From QPIN01 sp964535875 (lineage in GTDB: Bacteria > Pseudomonadota > Gammaproteobacteria > Methylococcales > Methylomonadaceae), in assembly GCA_964535875.1 (NCBI GenBank), contig CAZHUE010000112.1:1-9082 (forward strand): a stretch of 9,082 bases of DNA. Reading direction: 5' to 3'. Below, in pieces: positions 1-6,019 of the stretch. The translations under genes were made by a program, and so were the position numbers. Every line of letters begins with the position of its first letter. Position 1 is the first letter of the stretch. Below the pieces are notes generated by a model. That model worked only from the letters and a program-made list of their open reading frames with translations, was not told the origin of the DNA and made no database searches.

Positions 1-158
1 ATTGATTTACCTGTAATATTAAAAGTCAATATAATTTAAACCCGATTGCCCTGGGGAAAAGCCCTGTAGCAATGCAAGTTTATACATTAAAGGGTAAACT
101 CACACATATTAGCGAACAGATTCGTAGAGCCTGGCAACATGTCAGTTATCTGGAATAA
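1..158 (+). pseudogene. C-terminal fragment resembling a T6SS TssJ-like lipoprotein, frame broken
   Basis: The gene enters from outside the window. Bases 1-36 are open in one frame (reads IDLPVILKVNII) and stop at TAA 37-39. A -1 shift at the T run 35-37 continues into a frame open to TAA 156-158, reading LNPIALGKSPVAMQVYTLKG and then an amphipathic tail ending HVSYLE. The pattern LNP-x3-G-K-SPV-x3-V-Y-x-LK resembles the conserved strand of TssJ/VasD outer-membrane lipoproteins (typically NPD..GRPSPVVVR.YQLK), and the preceding alternating hydrophobic strand also fits. TssJ normally runs on for many more residues, whereas here the protein ends about 20 residues after the motif. It may be a truncated copy, a decayed gene, or a different short beta-sandwich protein. 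An ATG at 72 could start a 28-residue peptide, but no good ribosome site precedes it. The family assignment is from memory of the motif and is tentative. Confidence 0.35.
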
Positions 159-173
159 TAGAAAGAGTTTAAT

Positions 174-329
174 ATGGGGATACTCATAATAATTTTAAGT
201 GTATTGTTTATGTTATGGCTGTATACCTCAGCTATTAAAGATTTATATGTGATCTTTAAAATGCAAAAACTGAGACACACGTTGAATAAAATAGAGAATA
301 AATTCCTTTCTGATGAGGTAAAAAACTAA
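174..329 (+). CDS. small single-pass membrane protein (51 aa), possibly the first part of a frameshifted 81-aa gene
   Basis: ATG at 174 follows a plausible ribosome site (AAAGAG, 162-167). The product starts with a strongly hydrophobic helix (residues 2-20, MGILIIILSVLFMLWLYTSA), followed by a basic, amphipathic, coil-like tail (KMQKLRHTLNKIENKF) that probably lies in the cytoplasm. I do not recognise the family. The frame ends at TAA 327-329, immediately after GT-A-AAA-AAC. The -1 frame stays open and protein-like up to 418, so the native gene may be longer (see the next entry). It starts 15 bases after the preceding fragment and could be co-transcribed with it. Confidence 0.5.
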   Translation: MGILIIILSVLFMLWLYTSAIKDLYVIFKMQKLRHTLNKIENKFLSDEVKN

Positions 330-418
330 ATTTCTATTTTCAGAACTTATTAGAAAAAAATGAAATTAAAGTAGCTGACTTCTTATCAAATATAGAGCCA
401 TATCAAAAGCACAATTAA
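317..418 (+). other. -1 frame extension of the small membrane protein
   Basis: After the slippery-looking heptamer A-AAA-AAC (320-326) the -1 frame reads CTA AAT TTC and continues for 30 codons to TAA 416-418. It gives LNFYFQNLLEKNEIKVADF and then LSNIEPYQKHN. The composition is that of a soluble amphipathic helix and it has no start codon of its own, so it is best explained as the C-terminus of the 174-329 gene. Joined, the product would be 81 residues. A missing A in the six-A run, real gene decay, or ribosomal -1 frameshifting would all give this picture. Confidence 0.45.
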
Positions 419-469
419 TTCAAGAAAAGTATTAAAAGAACAGAACCGGATGCCGATAACTGAGCTAGT

Positions 470-633
470 TATACTTCACGCGGTCACGGATGCGGATTTC
501 TATCGGTCGATTTTTGCCGATAGCCTGCGTTGCTAAAACAGTTGCGTAGCCAGCTATGCGCCTGTTTCAGCGCCTTGCTATCGACAAAAACCAGCTCGAT
601 ATAAATTCCGCATCCGTGACCGCGTGAAGTATA
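470..633. repeat. 164-bp MITE-like long palindrome with internal sub-hairpins
   Basis: Bases 470-496 and 607-633 are perfect 27-bp inverted repeats (ends TATACTTCACGCGG). The pairing continues imperfectly to the centre at ~551, so almost the whole element folds into one hairpin. Each arm has its own smaller hairpin (CTATCGG 500-506 with CCGATAG 517-523; TATCGA 579-584 with TCGATA 596-601), and GCGTAGC/GCTATGC closes the apex. TAGTT occurs at both edges (466-470 and 632-636) and may be a target-site duplication. No coding frame is present. GC content is clearly above that of the flanks, which suggests a mobile repeat of outside origin. No second copy lies in this window. Confidence 0.75.
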
Positions 634-643
634 GTTCCTTATA

Positions 644-910
644 TTAACCTTCCCAAGCAGTATTTTTATCTACCCACCTCAGGCTTAGCCAATACCAAAT
701 AATCATCGGAACCATCATCGCCAACCAACTCCAGTCATCAATGAGAAATATTTTAGCTACCCATTTCTGGTCTGAAAAAAACTGACTCCAAGGAATACAA
801 TACAAGCTAAATACTATACAACTCCAAATAAGGATTAATGCACCTTTTCGTGTATTAATACTTGAGAATGCCAAAAACACCCAAAGCGGGGTATCATCTT
901 TTTTTTCCAT
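644..910 (-). CDS. Trp-rich small inner-membrane protein, conserved-hypothetical type
   Basis: An 88-residue protein with ATG at 910 and AAAGG about 10 bases upstream. Two hydrophobic segments can be seen, around residues 23-41 (GALILIWSCIVFSLYCIPW) and 60-77 (WSWLAMMVPMIIWYWLSL). They are joined by a loop containing FFSDQKW and FLIDDW. The polar ends (MEKKDDTP and DKNTAWEG) probably both face the same side, giving a two-pass topology. Ten of 88 residues are tryptophan, clustered at the predicted membrane edges. I recall similar small proteins in gammaproteobacteria but cannot name a function. It lies downstream of ctpA on the same strand, behind a hairpin, so it may be transcribed by readthrough or on its own. 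The palindromic repeat begins 11 bases beyond its stop. Confidence 0.7.
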   Translation of the reverse strand: MEKKDDTPLWVFLAFSSINTRKGALILIWSCIVFSLYCIPWSQFFSDQKWVAKIFLIDDWSWLAMMVPMIIWYWLSLRWVDKNTAWEG

Positions 911-935
911 TCTTTATTAGCCTTTTCTTGAACAT

Positions 936-966
936 AAAAGTCAACAAGCTATCCTGAAATAGCTTG
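936..966 (-). terminator. hairpin after ctpA, probable terminator
   Basis: CAAGCTAT (945-952) pairs perfectly with ATAGCTTG (959-966) around a 6-base loop. Read on the minus strand, the stem is followed by TTGACTTTTATG, a weak U tract. It sits 22 bases beyond the ctpA stop and before the small membrane gene. The stem is short and AT-rich, so termination is probably partial. Confidence 0.45.
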
Positions 967-988
967 CTAACTCAAATACAAAACTTAC

Positions 989-2317
989 TTATTTTATGAT
1001 ACTCAAACCTTTTAATAAATTTAACGCTTCGTGTAAAGCATAATCCCGCGTATCTAATTCTGAACTTTCACCTTGACCATCCTTTTCTTTAGTCTCTTTT
1101 TTCCCTTTTCCATTTTCTAAATGGTGAGATAGGTCAGCTTCTTTTACTGGTTTAAACTTCGATGCTTTTAGTGATTCTAACTTTACTCTGGCAAGAGTAA
1201 TATCAGGTGAAATTCCTTCTGCTTGTATAGATCTTCCTGACGGAGTGTAGTATCGAGCGGTTGTTAACTTAACTGCAGCACTACCACTTGTGGGTAAAAT
1301 TGTTTGTACCGATCCTTTTCCAAAAGACTTCTCTCCCATAATAATTGCTCGTTTATGATCCTGTAAAGCACCTGCAACAATTTCTGATGCTGAAGCAGAA
1401 CCTGCATTGATCAGAACAACAATTGGCACTCCATCGATAACATCTCCTGGTGCTGCATTAAAGCGCATTTCAGAATTTTTAATCCTGCCTTCAGTATAAA
1501 CAATTAAGCCCTTTTCTAAAAAAGCATCACTTACCTCTACAGCAGCATTTAAAACCCCTCCCGGGTTATTCCGTAAGTCTAAAACAATACCTTTTAAGTT
1601 ACCTTTATTTTCTTTTTTCAATTCAGCAACAGCCTTGAAAACACCTTGTCCTGTTGCTGATTGAAAACTACTAATTCGAATATACCCAAAATTCTTCTCA
1701 AGGATTCTATTCTTAACACTCTTAACCTTAATAATTGCTCTAGTAATCGTTATTTTTAGAGGAGCCTCTTCGCCTTCCCTAACAACTGTAAGTATAATGT
1801 CACTCCCCGGCTCCCCTCGCATTATTTTTACGGCTTCAGCTAAGGTCATGCCTTTAACTGGTTTTTCATCAAGCCTGACAACTAAATCACCTGCTTTAAT
1901 TCCTGCCCGTTCTGCCGGCGTATCATCTATTGGTGATACAACTTTAACAAAACCATCCTCCATAGTGACTTCTATCCCCAGCCCACCAAATCGCCCCGTT
2001 GTTCCTTCTTTCAGCTCTTTATATTGATCAATATCTAAATAAGAAGAATGTGGGTCCAAACCTGATAACATTCCTCTAATAGCATCTTCTAACAATTTCT
2101 TGTCTGAAACTGGCTCAACGTAATCCCTTTTTATCCTACCAAACACCTCAGTAAATACGCGCAACTCGTCATAAGGTAAAGTCACCTCTTGTTGCTGTAC
2201 GGGTTCACTGGCAATCGTACTGCTTTCGCGATCAGCAAAAACAGTACTTCCAAGACTCAGTAGAACGCCTAAAATGACACCCAGAAACAAAATTACACTA
2301 TTCTTCTTTTTAAGCAT
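989..2317 (-). CDS. ctpA: C-terminal processing peptidase, S41 family, with PDZ domain
   Basis: Periplasmic serine protease that trims or degrades envelope proteins. I place the start at ATG 2317, because GGAG lies 11 bases upstream. A GTG at 2329 would add four residues but has GGA directly against it. Positions below count from that GTG. A signal/anchor helix covers ~10-32. A helical S41 N-terminal region with GLDPHSSYLD is at ~90-99. The PDZ domain runs ~112-185 (GGLGIEV, PAERAGIKAGDLV) and the protease core ~195-380. The catalytic set is Ser313 in GSASASE, Lys338 in SFGKGS and Gln342, with the S-25-K-4-Q spacing of the CtpB/CtpA group. DLRNNPGG and YYTPSGRSIQ are family hallmarks. The tail (~395-425) is charged, low-complexity and probably disordered. 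In Pseudomonas ctpA also lies next to envC. It is the last gene of the probable gpmI-envC-ctpA transcript. Confidence 0.95.
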   Translation of the reverse strand: MLKKKNSVILFLGVILGVLLSLGSTVFADRESSTIASEPVQQQEVTLPYDELRVFTEVFGRIKRDYVEPVSDKKLLEDAIRGMLSGLDPHSSYLDIDQYKELKEGTTGRFGGLGIEVTMEDGFVKVVSPIDDTPAERAGIKAGDLVVRLDEKPVKGMTLAEAVKIMRGEPGSDIILTVVREGEEAPLKITITRAIIKVKSVKNRILEKNFGYIRISSFQSATGQGVFKAVAELKKENKGNLKGIVLDLRNNPGGVLNAAVEVSDAFLEKGLIVYTEGRIKNSEMRFNAAPGDVIDGVPIVVLINAGSASASEIVAGALQDHKRAIIMGEKSFGKGSVQTILPTSGSAAVKLTTARYYTPSGRSIQAEGISPDITLARVKLESLKASKFKPVKEADLSHHLENGKGKKETKEKDGQGESSELDTRDYALHEALNLLKGLSIIK

Positions 2318-2436
2318 GTGCTTTAACACTCCAAAATACTTATATTTTTACTAAAAATTTATATTAAAAACTAAATTCAAACTAACATTGAAAAAAAACT
2401 TACATTCTAACACATCTCTAACGCTTATCATCTTGC

Positions 2437-3597
2437 CTATTTATAGCGATTTTTTTGACACCATTTTACTGGGTCAACAGGCTTACCTTTTTTTCTTATA
2501 CCAAAATACAACCCTATCTCCGAGCGCCCTCCACTTTGACCCGCCATGGCAATAACATCACCGGCTTTAACTCGTTCTCCTACCTTTTTATATAAGCTTT
2601 GACTAAAAGCATAAAGCGTCATATAACCACCACCATGATCAATAATAGTTAATAATCCATATCCACGCAACCAATCAGCAAAAACTACCCGCCCTTTTGC
2701 CACAGATCGAATTTCCGCACCCTCTTTTGCAGTAATTAACACGCCATCCCAAAGGGTATCAGAGCGCTTTTCGCCAAATTTCTTTTTTATTTTACCTTGA
2801 AGAGGCCATGGTAATTTTCCTTTTAACAAGCTAAAACGCTTAGAACTACCTTTTTCGTAGGAAAAATTATTGACAGATTTTTGTTTTTGCAAGGAGGAAA
2901 TAAGCTTCTTTAATTTTTTTTCACTGACCTTAAATTGACTTAACTTCTGTTTTTTTTGAGAAAAACTTTTATTAATTTTAGCCAATATAACCTTTCGCTC
3001 GGTTTTAGTTTCCTGTAAAGCAGACTTTTTCTTTTTTACTTGCTCTAATTGGATCTTCAAAACCTCAGTTTCTCTAAGATTTTCTATTTCTAAACTTCTT
3101 AGCTTTTGTATCCCCTGTTTAATTATTGTGATTTTTTTTAACCTGGCTTTATTCAAATAATCATAATAAACCAACATTCGTCCTGATATAGAAGGATCCT
3201 CCTGGTTTAGCATTAACTTTATTTTTTCATGCCGCCCCATTCCATAAGCAACCTTTACCAAGCTTTCTAACGCTTGTTTTTGAGCGTCGATTTCTTGTTG
3301 TTTAACTTTCATTTGCCGACGATTATTTTCTAACTTTTCGTTCAGCTGTTTGGTATTTTCTTCAAGGTTTTTTAACTCAGAACTAATTTCCCCATATTGA
3401 ACATCTAATTTTTTTAACTCAACTAAAAGACTATTTTTTTTTGTTTTTAAACCATCAATCTTCCGGCTTACTGTCTTAATCATTTTTTGTAAACCAGTCA
3501 ACTCCTTAGTTTTACCCTCGACACTTTCTGCCATAGCTAAGGTAGAGAACCTCGGGGCAACAAAAAAAACAATGAACAAAAGAAATCTTGATTTCAT
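2437..3597 (-). CDS. envC: EnvC-type murein hydrolase activator, degenerate LytM domain
   Basis: Periplasmic coiled-coil factor that, in E. coli, is recruited by FtsEX and switches on amidases AmiA and AmiB for cell separation. Start: ATG 3597 gives a standard signal peptide (KSRFLLFIVFFVAP, then LAMA, likely cleaved after AMA). An in-frame TTG at 3612 has a TAGG six bases upstream and would add five residues, so the start is uncertain. Positions below count from that TTG. Lys/Glu-rich coiled coils fill ~32-120 and ~155-245. The region between (VAYGMGRHEKIKLMLNQEDP) matches the EnvC family. A basic linker leads to the LytM/M23 fold at ~267-390 (LPWPLQGKI, IDHGGGYMTLY, PVDPVKW). The metal ligands are missing: the first motif reads LWDGVLI and the HxH motif reads GLYFGIR. 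It should therefore lack hydrolase activity, as expected for an activator. It lies between gpmI and ctpA with no terminator visible on either side. Confidence 0.92.
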   Translation of the reverse strand: MKSRFLLFIVFFVAPRFSTLAMAESVEGKTKELTGLQKMIKTVSRKIDGLKTKKNSLLVELKKLDVQYGEISSELKNLEENTKQLNEKLENNRRQMKVKQQEIDAQKQALESLVKVAYGMGRHEKIKLMLNQEDPSISGRMLVYYDYLNKARLKKITIIKQGIQKLRSLEIENLRETEVLKIQLEQVKKKKSALQETKTERKVILAKINKSFSQKKQKLSQFKVSEKKLKKLISSLQKQKSVNNFSYEKGSSKRFSLLKGKLPWPLQGKIKKKFGEKRSDTLWDGVLITAKEGAEIRSVAKGRVVFADWLRGYGLLTIIDHGGGYMTLYAFSQSLYKKVGERVKAGDVIAMAGQSGGRSEIGLYFGIRKKGKPVDPVKWCQKNRYK

Positions 3598-3674
3598 ACC
3601 AAAAATTAACAATTCAAACCTATTTTTTTCTCAAATACATCTTTACTATCAACAAAATTTAAAACACCTTTAAA

Positions 3675-5213
3675 CTATTGGATTAAAGACTTTCCAGTCA
3701 TTTCAACTGGTTGAGTCACACCTAAGATATCAAGCATTGTAGGTGCTAAGTCTGATAAACTACCACCATCAGCCAAGGACTTGGTTCCACCAATGAGAAC
3801 TAACGGTACAAGATTAGTTGTGTGTGCAGTATGTGGCTGGCCAGTTTCTTCATCTATCATTTTCTCAATATTACCATGATCTGCTGTGATTAACATTTGT
3901 CCATCAACACTCTCTATCGCTTCAACTATCTTCTGCAATGATTGATCAATTGTTTCTACAGCAACTATTGCGGCATCAACAACACCTGTATGCCCGACCA
4001 TATCGCAATTAGCATAGTTACAAATAATAACATCATATTTTTCGCCTTTTATGGCATCTAACATATGATCCGTTACTTCAGCTGCATTCATCTCAGGCTG
4101 CATATCATACGTTTTGACTTTTGGTGATGGAACCAAAATTCGATCTTCATTTTCAAAAGGCTCATCTATGCCTCCATTAAAAAAGAAGGTCACATGTGCA
4201 TATTTTTCTGTTTCAGCCAAGCGCAATTGCTTCAATCCTGAATTAGCTAATACCTCACCTAAACCATTTTTTACATCGACAGGAGGAAATGCAACGAGAT
4301 AATCAAAATCCTGATGATATTGAGTCAACGTGACATAGCAACCACGGTGAGGCTCACAACCACGTTCAAACTCATTGAAATCAACATCAGTCAACGCCCG
4401 AGAAATTTCCCTTACCCTGTCCGCCCGAAAATTCATAAAAACAACTGAGTCCTCAGGGTCTAGTACTATGGGTTTCCCATCGCCATCCAGCACGCTTGTT
4501 GGTAAAACAAACTCATCAGTCTCATCTCTAGCATAAGACTCCTCCAAGCCTTGCTCAGCAGAATTAACTTGATGGTCTGTCTTGCCTTTAGCTATTAACT
4601 GATGAGCCTTCTGCACTCTCTCCCAACGATTATCCCTATCCATAGCATAAAATCGACCAGTAATAGAGGCAATTCGTCCTGCACCTAGCTCAGCAAACTT
4701 TGCCTCCATTAATTTGATTGATTCCATTGCACTTTTAGGTGGTACATCTCGACCATCTAAAAAGGCATGCAAATAAACTTTTTTTAAACCACGTTTAATT
4801 GCAAGCTCAATCATCGCTGCAATATGTAGCTCATGACTATGAACTCCACCAGGTGAGAGCAACCCCAAGACATGTAATGCTTTATCTTTTGCTAAGGCAG
4901 TATCTACTGCCTTACACAACGTTTTATTAGAGAAAAAATCACCATTCTTTATTACTTCACTAACTTTTGATAATTCTTGCCGAATTAACCGACCACCTCC
5001 AATATGTAAATGGCCTACTTCCGAGTTACCCATTTGACCATCAGGTAACCCAACAGAACCCCCTGCACAATCCAGCAAAGTTGTAGGGTTATTTTTATGC
5101 AAGCGATCCCAGCAAGGTGTTTTTGCCATAGAAATTGCATTATAGCTTTGGTCTTCCCTATACCCGAACCCATCCAGTATTAATAAAACCAATGGTTTTG
5201 GTCGTTTCAACAT
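3675..5213 (-). CDS. gpmI: 2,3-bisphosphoglycerate-independent phosphoglycerate mutase
   Basis: Cytoplasmic Mn-dependent enzyme interconverting 3- and 2-phosphoglycerate through a phosphoserine intermediate. At 512 residues it is full length. ATG 5213 has GGAGAG 8 bases upstream. The family's active-site residues are present: Asp14 (LILDGFG), nucleophile Ser64 (MGNSEVGHLHIGGGR), His125 (GGVHSH), Asp156 region (FLDGRDVPP), Arg187 and Arg193 (GRFYAMDRD), Arg263 and Arg266 (NFRADR), Lys337 (ETEKYAH), Asp404 and His408 (NCDMVGHTG), Asp445-His446 (TADHGNIE) and His464 (TAHTTN). The alkaline-phosphatase-like metal domain is split around the inserted phosphotransferase domain, as usual. It is the first gene of the minus-strand arm, divergent from the ArsR gene. 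I could not assign its promoter confidently within 5214-5300. Confidence 0.98.
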   Translation of the reverse strand: MLKRPKPLVLLILDGFGYREDQSYNAISMAKTPCWDRLHKNNPTTLLDCAGGSVGLPDGQMGNSEVGHLHIGGGRLIRQELSKVSEVIKNGDFFSNKTLCKAVDTALAKDKALHVLGLLSPGGVHSHELHIAAMIELAIKRGLKKVYLHAFLDGRDVPPKSAMESIKLMEAKFAELGAGRIASITGRFYAMDRDNRWERVQKAHQLIAKGKTDHQVNSAEQGLEESYARDETDEFVLPTSVLDGDGKPIVLDPEDSVVFMNFRADRVREISRALTDVDFNEFERGCEPHRGCYVTLTQYHQDFDYLVAFPPVDVKNGLGEVLANSGLKQLRLAETEKYAHVTFFFNGGIDEPFENEDRILVPSPKVKTYDMQPEMNAAEVTDHMLDAIKGEKYDVIICNYANCDMVGHTGVVDAAIVAVETIDQSLQKIVEAIESVDGQMLITADHGNIEKMIDEETGQPHTAHTTNLVPLVLIGGTKSLADGGSLSDLAPTMLDILGVTQPVEMTGKSLIQ

Positions 5214-5310
5214 AACTGATACTCTCCATTACGCTATCAATAAATAACAATTTATTAAGTAGTCTTTTGATAAAAATTTAGCAATTGTCTCACACATAAA
5301 GGGCTAAATA

Positions 5311-5338
5311 TTGACAATTACTCTACTATCTTTATAAT
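5311..5338 (+). promoter_or_regulatory. consensus sigma-70 promoter for the ArsR gene
   Basis: TTGACA (5311-5316) and TATAAT (5333-5338), both perfect hexamers, are separated by 16 bases. The predicted transcription start is near 5345, leaving a leader of about 110 bases before the ATG at 5455. So strong a promoter in front of a repressor gene suggests autoregulation through the adjacent inverted repeat. Confidence 0.8.
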
Positions 5339-5347
5339 TTAGTCTAA

Positions 5348-5392
5348 TTAGAATGATCGAATAAGCTAATTTAGAGTATTCGATCATTCTAA
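5348..5392. promoter_or_regulatory. perfect 16-bp inverted repeat, candidate ArsR operator or leader hairpin
   Basis: TTAGAATGATCGAATA (5348-5363) is the exact reverse complement of TATTCGATCATTCTAA (5377-5392), with 13 bases between. It begins about three bases after the predicted transcription start. Each arm is itself a near-palindrome (GAAT-GATC-GAAT) with a GATC Dam-type site at its centre. ATTA-N8-GAAT (5347-5362) is one base from the ATTC-N8-GAAT element that I recall being reported for SqrR. No U tract follows on either strand, so it does not look like a terminator. Operator function is inferred from position and symmetry. Confidence 0.65.
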
Positions 5393-5413
5393 AATTTCAA
5401 TCAATAATCTAAT

Positions 5414-5426
5414 ATCCTTTAAGGAT
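5414..5426. promoter_or_regulatory. short palindrome in the ArsR leader
   Basis: ATCCTT-T-AAGGAT is a perfect 6-bp inverted repeat around one base, 28 bases before the ArsR start codon and ahead of its GAGG ribosome site (5441-5444). It could be an accessory binding site. It is short enough to be chance. Confidence 0.25.
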
Positions 5427-5454
5427 TCAGAACTTTATTTGAGGCTCCATACAA

Positions 5455-5769
5455 ATGGAAAAAAGCACTGAAATGGAACACTACAATGATGCCGACATTA
5501 ACCGTGCTGCGCGCTGCTTAAAAGCAATGTCACATCCATTACGCTTAAAGATTCTTTGCGTCTTAGGCACTGAGTCCATCAGCGTACAAGATATAGTTGA
5601 ACAAGTTGGCACTAGCCAGAGCAATATATCGCAACATTTAGCAATTTTAAGAGAAAAAGATATTTTAGGGCATAAAAAAGAGGCTAATCGAGTTTATTAT
5701 TTTATAGACGACGACCGTATGCTTCAACTTATACGCATGATGAGAGACGTTTTTTGTACAAATTGTTAA
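5455..5769 (+). CDS. ArsR-family winged-helix repressor, candidate persulfide sensor (SqrR/BigR-like)
   Basis: A 104-residue dimeric winged-helix DNA-binding regulator. ATG 5455 follows GAGG (5441-5444) by 10 bases; the ATG at 5473 has no comparable site. After a polar N-terminus, a helix (NRAARCLKAMSHPLRLKILC) leads to the recognition helix region (VGTSQSNISQHLAILREKDI, 51-70) and the beta wing (ANRVYYFIDD). A C-terminal dimer helix ends DVFCTNC. Cysteines are at 21, 35, 101 and 104. C35 lies at the end of 'LRLKILC' and C101 in the last helix, 66 residues apart, exactly the spacing of the sulfide/persulfide-reactive pairs in SqrR (41/107), BigR (42/108) and HlyU (38/104). The ELCVC-type arsenic/metal site is absent ('KILCVLG' instead). 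A hairpin 80 bases beyond the stop suggests a mostly monocistronic gene. The sensing function is inferred, not shown. It lies between gpmI and the rhodanese, where I know of no such gene in E. coli. Confidence 0.88.
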   Translation: MEKSTEMEHYNDADINRAARCLKAMSHPLRLKILCVLGTESISVQDIVEQVGTSQSNISQHLAILREKDILGHKKEANRVYYFIDDDRMLQLIRMMRDVFCTNC

Positions 5770-5849
5770 TTTAGATTTTTTTCCATATCTAACTTCCTAT
5801 ATAGAATAAAATAATTTAAAAAATTGAGTTATCACTTTAAAATCAAAGC

Positions 5850-5874
5850 TAAAGCAAGAGTATATCTTGCTTTA
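5850..5874 (+). terminator. intrinsic terminator-like hairpin after the ArsR gene
   Basis: AAAGCAAGA (5851-5859) pairs perfectly with TCTTGCTTT (5865-5873) around a GTATA loop, and one more T-A pair extends it to 10 bp. The 3' arm ends in TTT followed by AATCAT, so the U tract is weak. It separates the regulator from the rhodanese transcript. Confidence 0.55.
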
Positions 5875-5928
5875 ATCATAAAAACATTGAACAACGCAAA
5901 CAAATAATCTTTACGAAAAGAAGATACT

Positions 5929-5957
5929 TTGTGCAAATACCTTTCAGATGTTATAAA
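5929..5957 (+). promoter_or_regulatory. candidate promoter for the rhodanese gene
   Basis: TTGTGC (5929-5934) and TATAAA (5952-5957) are separated by 17 bases. The -10 matches consensus at 5 of 6 positions and the -35 at 3 of 6. The predicted start near 5964 leaves a ~56-base leader. It lies downstream of the ArsR terminator hairpin, consistent with separate transcription. I see no copy of the 16-bp ArsR repeat here. Confidence 0.4.
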
Positions 5958-6019
5958 ATCACGCAATTTGAAGCTATCCTTCTTCCTCAGCTTAATTTAA
6001 CCTCTATAAGAACTTACTA

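Noticed and set aside
470..633. The long palindrome as a CRISPR array or a structured RNA gene
   Set aside because: There is a single fold-back unit with no repeat-spacer pattern, and its two arms match in the way expected of a mobile palindrome.
1797..2027. Plus-strand ORF of 76 codons
   Set aside because: It is the antisense shadow of the well-conserved PDZ-coding part of ctpA and has Ser/Pro-rich, low-complexity composition.
4114..4302. Plus-strand ORF of 62 codons
   Set aside because: Lies fully antisense to gpmI, whose catalytic motifs are continuous across it.
5348..5392. The 16-bp inverted repeat as a terminator
   Set aside because: No U tract follows on either strand and it lies directly after a consensus promoter, so operator or leader hairpin fits better.
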